Source: Atopsyche davidsoni (taxonomy: Eukaryota; Arthropoda; Insecta; Trichoptera; Hydrobiosidae). Taken from it: a stretch of DNA of 64,000 nt. How positions within the stretch are numbered: the stretch's first letter is position 1; the number at the start of each line of letters is the position of its first letter. The DNA lies in the NCBI GenBank assembly GCA_022113835.1, contig JAILWY010000022.1, positions 5,890,001-5,954,000 of the forward strand, in the 5' to 3' direction. Below are positions 57,286 to 64,000 of the stretch, piece by piece. Under the pieces are notes generated by a model, which did no database searches, was not told where the DNA came from, and saw nothing but the letters and a program-made list of their open reading frames with translations. A program made the translations under genes and the position numbers.

Positions 57286-57707
57286 GAAGATAATTACGAC
57301 CCCTTCCAGGAAAGCTTCGGGAAAGAGACCCACTTAAATTGCCATCTGGTATTCTATTGCATCCACCCATGTTGCTAATCCATTTGGGTTCACAACATGG
57401 GTGGATTCACATTCCTACCAAATCTAACTGTTCATTTTTACCTTAATAAAACTGACCGCTTCGACGGCCAGACCGATGAGTTTGTTTCAAAGTCCACCGA
57501 GGAGCGAGCTATGCTCTCGGGATGGATTATTCATTGTAACTGCTGTAACGGCTGTTCGCCGATGGATATGCAAATACATGTATATTAAATAAACTTCATA
57601 ATCAAGTATTGAAAGTGTTATTATTCAAACGTTCGAGAGAAGTCCACCCAGTGTGCATCCGCGGAGGCACATGTCAAGCAAGTGGCGTTTCGAGGGGGGC
57701 ACACAAC
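57286..57707 (-). mobile_element. Diverged second copy of the solo LTR (approximate ends)
   Basis: On the minus strand TGTTGTGTGCCCCCCTCGAA, GCTTGACATGTGCCTCCGCG and CTTTCAATACTTGATTATGA match the LTR at 51268..51410, and AAATTGCCAT is shared near the other end. The lower boundary is a guess. It ends 4 bp before the 119-bp satellite. Confidence 0.5.
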
Positions 57708-57710
57708 AAT

Positions 57711-58600
57711 AGATCGGATGATGGGTATGACGTCACTAAACTAACGATTACGAAAATAATAATCGATAGCAATTTGATAGTCGGATGATGCAATTTCAAG
57801 GCAAGTCTAATTGCGTGCATAGCGCGCCTAGATCGGATGATGGGAATGACGTCACTAAACTAAAAATTGCAAAAATCATAATCGATAGCAATTTGATAGT
57901 CGGATGATGTATCTAATTGCGTGCATAGTGCGCCTAGATCGGATGATAGGAATGACGTCACTAAACTAAAAATTACAAAAATAATAATCGATAGCAATTT
58001 GATAGTCGGATGATGCAATTTCAAGGCAAGTCTCATTGCGTGCATAGTGCGCCTAGATCGGATGATGGGAATGACGTCACTAAACGAAGAATTACAAAAA
58101 TAATAATCGATAGCAATTTGATAGTCGGATGAGGCAATTTCAAGGCAAGTCTCATTGCGTGCATAGTGCGCCTAGATCCGATGATAGGAATGACGTCACT
58201 AAACTAAAAATTGCAAAAATAATAATCGATAGCAATTTGATAGTCGGATGATGCAGTTTCAAGGCAAGTCTCATTGCGTGCATAGTGCGCCTAGATCGGA
58301 TGATGGTAATGACGTCACTAAAATAAAAATTGCAAAAATAATAATCGATAGCAATTTGATAATCGGATGATGCAATTTCAAGGCAAGTCTTATTGCGTGC
58401 ATAGTGCGCCTAGATCCGATGATAGGAATGACGTCACTAAACTAAAAATTACAAAAATAATAATCGATAGCAATTTGATAGTCGGATGAGGCAATTTCAA
58501 GGCAAGTCTCATTGCGTGCATAGTGCGCCTAGATCGGATGATGGGAATGACGTCACTAAACTAAGAATTGCGAAAAAAAATTGGTCGATAGCATTTGGTG
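57711..58600. repeat. 119-bp satellite array with a CRE-like palindrome per unit
   Basis: The landmark AGATC(G/C)GATGAT recurs at 57711, 57830, 57936, 58055, 58174, 58293, 58412 and 58531. Spacing is exactly 119 bp except for one 106-bp unit with a deletion. Each unit carries AATGACGTCACTAAA (or a near version) and TAATCGATAGCAATTTGATA. The last unit breaks down near 58590 into a GC-rich block that has its own GATGACGTCACG. Confidence 0.93.
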
Positions 58601-58689
58601 GTGTCAGCCGCGGGTGTCGCGGGTGTCGCGGGTGGCGGGGATGACGTCACGCGTGCGGGGGGGGCGGGTGGCGGGTGGCGGCGCGCATA

Positions 58690-60390
58690 TCTCGGCAGGA
58701 GGTATTTATAATACGCCCGGTCGGTAATCGTATTCGGTTCCCGGGAGTGCGCGGGTATGTGCCCCTGGCACGGGCGCCTCCTCGCAAATCATTACCGGGG
58801 TAATTTATGCGTCCGCTCTCGGTTGATTTGTGGCATTAGTTGTATTTATTATCTACGTCCTCAATCGTCCTCCTGATAACGAATTACCAATTTCATTCAC
58901 AATATACAGCTTATATATTATATAACAAGTGATTATTTTAAAAATGTATATTTTCGATTTCTAGAACGCTTGACCGACTCTACACTTCCGACACTTATAA
59001 ATATGGATTAGTGTGTAACTGATCCATCTTATGATGACTTCCAAACATTCCAGACTTCGTATTTCCCTTTTATAAGAATACGGTAAATATGCTTTCATGC
59101 GCATATGAATTCATTCCCTGGTGTCTCACCTTACAGGAGCTATGTCAGTCTTACCGATTCGACTGTACTCCCCAGCTTTTGTCGCAAGTTAACATTCTCC
59201 TTTCATGTTTCCTTGGACCATCAGCTGCAGTAGGCTAAAACAGTCATTTTAGACGCAGAAACTGAAAATCATACTTGCATTGGAAATGCGCCTACTAAAA
59301 AGAAAGACGGCAAAACGCAAAACACTCATGCCGTGAATCTTGCTCGCAATCCGGCGAAAGCTTTGATATAAATACGCCTTGTATGTGTGCGTGTGCGTGT
59401 GCGTGAGCGTGAGCGTGAATTCATATATATATATATATATATATAACACTAACTCAAAAACCGGCGGTTACTTGCGGCTGCTATAGGCTTTAGAACCATC
59501 CAACCGATGTGCCCCAAACCGGTTTCATTTGAAAGCCAATAATACTGATGTCATTTTGGACCACATAAATTAAATAATTAATAATCGAATTCGGTTTATT
59601 TCCCATACAAAAGTTTCAACATTTTGCGGTAGCGAATATATATTATAAAAAGGACAATTAAAAGCCTCGTGGCGCGGGCCAGGCGCCCTGTCGCCTGCTG
59701 CGCGCCGGGCCCTTTCGCCGGCCCACTTCTGGCGTCCTTGTTCCGCCGAGGATAACGACCCGACCACCTCCTCGGGCGTCTCGGCTCCTGCCGGCGGGTA
59801 GCCAACCCTTTTCCAAGCTATTTTTTATTTTTATATTATTAGTTCTGTTTCCAGTTGTAATCATTGGAAAGATTTAGAACCCTGCGACACGATAGCTTCT
59901 ACCCCAAATCACCGCTGTTTCTTTATATTTTGTAATGCACTAATCACTTGAAGTGGATCGCAATAGACCGAAAAGGATAATAATGCTCGCCAACAAATTA
60001 ACGGAGTATTTGCCTTTCCCCGATTGTACACTGTTTAAATTTATATTATAAAATTACATTAGATGCGGTGTCATCAATCAAATGAATATATTGCACATTT
60101 ACTGAATCGTAATTTAAATTCAAATAATCCGGTGTGTGAAAGAAATAAAATCTTTTGAACACTTTCACACGTTACCTAAAATTTGCTTTTTCCCAATGTC
60201 CGTTGTTCAGACTTTTTATTTGGAGTTATCTACACCCGCAACATGCAGCATTTTGGGTGTTTTTTTTATGGCTATGCCTAAAATGTAGGACGCTATTGGC
60301 TAACTGCAAGTTGGCGGCGCGAAAAAATCAAGATTCGCCAGAACAACGGGAAACCAAGCCTAACTAATATATTTAAATGGGTGAGTGTTA
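58690..60390. other. No gene recognised
   Basis: A GC-rich patch at 59670..59815 gives short Arg/Pro-rich frames without a recognisable domain. Otherwise plain sequence with the microsatellite at 59.4 kb. Confidence 0.5.
59390..59447. repeat. Microsatellite (GTGCGT)n/(AT)n
   Basis: GTGTGCGTGTGCGTGTGCGT and GAGCGTGAGCGTG are followed by GAATTC and an (AT)n run. Confidence 0.9.
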
Positions 60391-60391
60391 A

Positions 60392-60615
60392 CACACCAAA
60401 GGCGGGGCGGGTACTAGTACCCGTTTCGCGGACTGCTGTATAAAAGCGAAGCGCGTATTAGTACCTTTTTGAATGTGTTCACTCTAAAAGCGGCAGTCAT
60501 TATATTATTTAGGTTTACAGCTCGTAATGATTGTTAAAGACTCGTCAGCGTTACCAATTCTGAACAAAGTGACAATGAAGAAGTGGAGTGGTCAGAGAAT
60601 GATAATGAGGTGTTG
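60392..60615 (+). mobile_element. piggyBac-like MITE, truncated copy 5
   Basis: TTAA (60388..60391) is followed by CACACCAAAGGCGGGGCGGG and the intact palindrome. Similarity stops near 60610, so the right half is missing. Copy 6 starts about 50 bp further on in the same orientation. Confidence 0.75.
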
Positions 60616-60662
60616 CTGTGCTACATATTACGCTGTCCCGGTATGTTAAAAATTATATTAAA

Positions 60663-61094
60663 CACACTAAAGGCGGGGCGGGTACTGGTACCGTTCCGCG
60701 GACTACTGCCTGAAGGCGGGGCGCATATTAATACGTTTTTGAATGTGTTTACTCTAAAATCGGCAGAAGGTCATTTTATTCTTTAGGTTTACAGCTCGAA
60801 ATGTGTTTAGGACTCGTCAGCGTTACTTCTACCAATTCTGAACAAAGTGACAATGAAGAAGTGGAGAGGTCAGATAATGATAATCCTCCAATTATTGAAC
60901 ATTTTAAGGACAAAGTGGTGTTGTTGTGATGCCAAGTAATCCGCAAAGTGTGTTCAACTTTTTATAGGAAACGATTTATTTAACTGCATGCAAATCAAAG
61001 AGTGTATAGACTAGATTTCACGCGCGCAATTTTACGCGAATTTCGTCTGCTTCGCACATCAATTCAGTCAATTTGGTTACCCGCTTAGAGTGTG
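60663..61094 (+). mobile_element. piggyBac-like MITE, CACACTAAAGGCGGG family, copy 6
   Basis: It runs from CACACTAAAGGCGGGGCGGG to CCCGCTTAGAGTGTG before ttag. The subterminal palindrome is mutated (GGGTACTGGTACCG). The internal scrap SDNDNPPIIEHF of the piggyBac-type frame is still readable. Confidence 0.8.
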
Positions 61095-61317
61095 TTAGTT
61101 TTCTTAAAAAAAATCTTGATTCCTTGTTAGAGTGACAGGTTGCGGGGAGTGAATGAAAAAAAAATCGCGGATTAAATGTTGAAAAGTCGGAGTCTGCAGA
61201 TCGCCGGCGCCGGTCGGCCGCGCTGCAGGAGGTGGCGGCGCAAAAACTGGGTCAGCGGTAAAGAGGCGGCAAATGAGGCGGGAGAGCCCGAGAGCCGCGC
61301 CGGCCGGTCCCGCGGGC

Positions 61318-61404
61318 CGCCGCCCCCGCCCCGCCCCGCCCCGCCCCGCCCCGCCCCGCCCCGCTTCTGCCCCGCCGCCCCGCCGCCCCGCGCCCCGCGC
61401 CCGC
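61318..61404. repeat. (CCCCG)n array
   Basis: CCCCGCCCCGCCCCGCCCCG, then CCGCCGCCCCGCGCCC. Confidence 0.9.
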
Positions 61405-61554
61405 CGATCCATCGCGCCGACAGCGGGGGCGGGGCCGCCGCCGGCGAGCGCGCCGCAGGGCCGCCACACACCAGTTGCTCTTATATTATTTTATATTTTT
61501 AATTTCTATTATTTTACACATATTTTCCCTTCCCCTACTACAAACACAAACACA

Positions 61555-61712
61555 AGATAAACATGTACGCTACCACCTAAGACCACAAGATGTAAGCCCC
61601 TGAAACTGCGCGCAGTACCAGGGGCAAAATTACCCGTATTATAAACATAGCCCTAAGGACACAATGTATATTACTAAAAGATTGAATAAAGAATTTTGAA
61701 ATTTAAATTTTT
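61555..61712 (+). repeat. Possible 3' tail of a non-LTR retroelement
   Basis: TGTAAGCCCCTGAAACTGCG, CCCTAAGGACACAATGTATA and a final GATTGAATAAAGAATTTTGA next to a T/A run look like a LINE 3' end with an AATAAA signal. No coding region precedes it: the upstream block is a C-rich array. Confidence 0.35.
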
Positions 61713-61764
61713 TTTTTTTAATTTCTATTATTATTTTTTTTTATTTCGATTTCGGGCGCTTTGT

Positions 61765-62010
61765 TGTTTTTTTGTCTTTCTATCTAAATACATGATAAAA
61801 CAATGCGTTGCATACATATATTTAAGTTATATTCGTGCGCGTTGTTGTTTTTCGTCTTCCTATATAAATACATGATAAAACAATACGTATATTTAAGTTA
61901 TATTCGTTTTTCGTCTTTCTATCTAAATACATGATAAAACAATGCGTTGCATACATATATTTAAGTTATATTCGTGCGCGCTGTTGTTTTTCGTCTTTCT
62001 ATGTAAAAAC
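61765..62010. repeat. Tandem repeat, about three units
   Basis: The unit is TTTTCGTCTTTCTATCTAAA, TACATGATAAAACAATGCGT, TGCATACATATATTTAAGTT, ATATTCGTGCGCG. The middle unit has two short deletions, and the last stops after CTTTCTATGTAAA. Confidence 0.85.
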
Positions 62011-62520
62011 TTCCCTAATCATATTAGCATTACGTCATTAATACTTTTCGTTTATTCCGTATCAAATTATTAGTGTATTTCAAATTAAATCAGTACGCAG
62101 TAGTGAATTTGACACACTTTCAAATATGATGATTAAAAAGAGTAAAATTCCGAAAATTTTGCTTTTAAAGTTTGTTATTTAAATATGTCGAGTAATGTAA
62201 AGCTGATTTTTTTTTAATCAATATATGATATATTCGAGTTATTTTCGAGAAAATCACTACACTAAGATTGGAGCCGAAAAGTAAGTAGATTCAAATTTTA
62301 ACGCGACATAGAACCTAAGAACAAATAATATTAAATTAAATTTCTTCGAATATGTATTATGTAATATCAAAGCAGCAGATATGCAGATGGGCTAGGGGAT
62401 AACGATTTTTTTGTTGTTGTATGCTGCGCTATATACTTATCGACACAATTAACAATCGATTCATCATCGATCAAACACAAATAAATCTATTTATTTATTT
62501 ATGCATAACTAAACATTTTA

Positions 62521-62575
62521 GTTATGCATCTGATGATGACCCAGTGTATCGGGTCGAAACTAGTAATGCAAAAAA
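62521..62575 (+). ncRNA. Hammerhead ribozyme, minimal type I, Penelope-like
   Basis: The core boxes are CTGATGA (62530..62536) and GAAAC (62556..62560). Stem II is GACCC (62538..62542) with GGGTC (62551..62555) and an 8-nt loop; one extra T (62537) separates CTGATGA from the stem. Stem III is the self-complementary ACTAGT (62559..62564), followed by A as the unpaired base before the predicted cut. Stem I pairs TGCAT (62525..62529) with ATGCA (62566..62570). This very short stem III with self-complementary ends is the known pattern of hammerheads in Penelope-like retroelements, thought to act as dimers. The downstream AAATAAACTCAAAGTGAAGA fits a Penelope terminal region. Confidence 0.82.
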
Positions 62576-62650
62576 TTTGAAATAAACTCAAAGTGAAGAC
62601 AAAATACAAAGGTACTTTTATCATTATAATAATGGATCTTCGCGAATCAA
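62571..62650 (+). repeat. Probable Penelope-like terminal sequence after the ribozyme
   Basis: AAATAAACTCAAAGTGAAGA and TACTTTTATCATTATAATAA follow the hammerhead directly. No reverse transcriptase or GIY-YIG coding remnant was found nearby, so only a terminal fragment remains. Confidence 0.45.
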
Positions 62651-62835
62651 ATGCCTTGTCCGTGAACAAGATTCTGTATATTTAATTAAAATTAATAAAT
62701 ATATTATTATTATTATTTATGTGGCAGCCCTGCCCGCCGGTCCCGCGCGGCGCTAATCACAAAGCCTGCCGAGCGAACACGGTGGCAGCGACTGAAATAC
62801 TCGGCGAGGCGGGCGCTCCGTGCCGTCAAGTACGT

Positions 62836-62930
62836 ACCCGCCACCGCCACCGCCACCGCCGCCCGCCACCGCCACCGCGCCCGCCACCGCCACCGCCACC
62901 GCCACCGCGCCCGCCACGGCTCGTGCGCGT
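62836..62930. repeat. (CCACCG)n array
   Basis: CCGCCACCGCCACCGCCACC with CGCGCCCG interruptions; a 6-bp period. Confidence 0.9.
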
Positions 62931-63059
62931 ACGAATCCCCAATACCGTAATTTGCCGCCGATGAAGCCTGAACGCAAAGACGTCACCGTTTTTCTACAGT
63001 TATTGTCACCTCCTCGCTTTGCATGCGCTGCCGGTGCTCGGGATCATCATTTCTTTGAA

Positions 63060-63240
63060 ATAATCATAAACCACGGTTCATTATGACGTCACAGTCCGCT
63101 TTTTATTTCACGGTTGTATTGTATCCTGCGACGAGGGCAGTGTGGATTGTTTCTTGCATCGAGGGGCATTGCGTGGATCTCTGATCATAAACCGTGGTTC
63201 ATTGACGTCATTGTCCGCATCTTGTTTTATGATTCTGAAG
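63060..63240. repeat. Two-unit repeat with TGACGTCA sites
   Basis: ATCATAAACCACGGTTCATT with ATGACGTCACAGTCCGC (63063..63100) recurs as ATCATAAACCGTGGTTCATT with GACGTCATTGTCCGC (63184..63219), about 121 bp apart. Confidence 0.7.
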
Positions 63241-63540
63241 GTGTTTTGGACGCAAGTCAGTGGCGTGCGGTGAGCGGAATGATAGTATAGGTTATTTTAG
63301 ATTTCATTAGATAATTCTGAGCTGTACATTAAAAATTAAATCAGTGTTATTCTCGATCTAAGTAAACCCGACCTAAAGCTGTTTTTTTTTTTTTATTATT
63401 ATAGAGACGTGTTGCACCTTAGGAATATCTGTTTTACTTTCCAAAAAGATATTCCTTTCTAAGATGCATTTTCTTATGCAAAACCATTGTTTATTACCAT
63501 TATGCTTCCTAATGCCCCGTTTTCATGACGTGTTGTTTAA

Positions 63541-63765
63541 AACACGTTGATTGCCGTGTCGGCCATCGGTGGCCGACACGGAAGTATTCCAATTGGACCG
63601 CGTCGGCCACCGGTGGCCGACACTGTAAATACCAATAAATCACCTCAAAAATATCTCAAAACAAATTAAATAATTGTATTTCGGCCCATCATATTAAATT
63701 AAACCTAAAAACGTGAAAACAATTTTTGGACATTCTACGAAAATCCGCTTGACAGTCAACGTGTG
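63541..63765. mobile_element. piggyBac-like MITE, ACACGTTGA family
   Basis: TTAA flanks both sides (63537..63540 and 63766..63769). The left end AACACGTTGATTGCC matches the reverse complement of the right end, CACACGTTGACTGTC. Two palindromes follow the left end: GTGTCGGCCATCGGTGGCCG (63563.., one central mismatch) and the perfect 20-bp GTCGGCCACCGGTGGCCGAC (63603..63622). It is 225 bp and non-coding. Confidence 0.78.
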
Positions 63766-64000
63766 TTAAGTGTTGATATTTCGCAAATTTTGGATTCGTT
63801 TCGCCTTCGACGCAACGACACGCCCAATCGCCGGCTCTGCACGTTTCGCATGATATGTCGCCATCCACGGGACGCAATTAGAGACGATCGCTCCGGTCGG
63901 GTAATTTTGCACGTCTGTTCAATCTCGGGATCGGCGAGACGCGGGATAAGGTGCTACTCAAAACTCCACAACGGGGAGGCAGGTGTATTATTAGTATGTA

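Noticed and set aside
57711..58600. CRISPR array
   Set aside because: The whole 119-bp unit repeats without unique spacers, and the genome is eukaryotic.
63689..63877. Cys-rich open frame as a piggyBac C-terminal zinc finger
   Set aside because: The Cys-rich part lies outside the TTAA-bounded element and the frame crosses the element edge. The cysteine spacing is not a clear match.

Overview
This window looks like an insect nuclear chromosome segment. It has one recognisable host gene, canonical GT-AG introns, short runs of the insect-type TTAGG telomere repeat, and a dense mix of decayed arthropod-type mobile elements (mariner, hAT, Tigger/pogo, piggyBac-like, Penelope-like). The order cannot be fixed from the sequence alone. 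The background is AT-rich and is broken by more than 20 strikingly G-rich (or C-rich) imperfect arrays. No rRNA, CRISPR array or bacterial-style operon was seen.

Host gene. Two adjacent minus-strand exons (22411..22545 and 19262..20365) encode a homologue of nucleolar protein 4 (NOL4/NOL4L). They are joined in phase 0 across a 2,045-bp intron and together rebuild the conserved core (VENFFDLIY...KHAGQKRTYRT|ITETYAFLPREAVTRFLM). The 1,104-bp exon also carries a long Ser/Pro/Lys-rich stretch between two conserved blocks. The 5' exons and the C-terminal conserved region of NOL4 were not found in the window.

Mobile elements. (i) hAT-type elements with CAGAGGTTCCCAAA-like ends occur at about 2.7, 5.1, 16.1-17.7, 20.4, 21.7, 27.8, 28.7-29.4 and 47.0 kb, several with 8-bp target duplications. 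Two carry a whole nested mariner-like deletion derivative and others keep only its end. (ii) Mariner pseudogenes of at least two subfamilies lie at 6.4, 26.7, 31.8, 44.2, 44.9, 50.4 and 54.8 kb. (iii) TA-flanked deletion derivatives or MITEs lie at 14.3, 35.1 and 48.3 kb. (iv) A Tigger/pogo copy lies at 41.6 kb. (v) Three families of TTAA-flanked piggyBac-like MITEs have perfect or near-perfect subterminal palindromes. (vi) Penelope-like terminal fragments include a hammerhead ribozyme with an intact-looking core at 62.5 kb. (vii) tRNA-Thr-like SINE elements occur repeatedly, including a nearly perfect 175-bp inverted pair inside the NOL4 intron. (viii) A solo LTR is nested in a mariner at 51.3 kb.

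Tandem repeats. There is a 119-bp satellite at 57.7-58.6 kb with a TGACGTCA site in almost every unit, a diverged 96-129 bp array at 14.8-15.7 kb, and smaller arrays at 10.5, 28.4, 37.8, 45.8, 53.5, 53.7 and 61.8 kb.

The most unexplained signal is a dispersed 13-mer, TGAAACGACGAGA. It occurs exactly six times plus one close variant, on both strands, next to CACGTG-like bases and with no shared longer flank.
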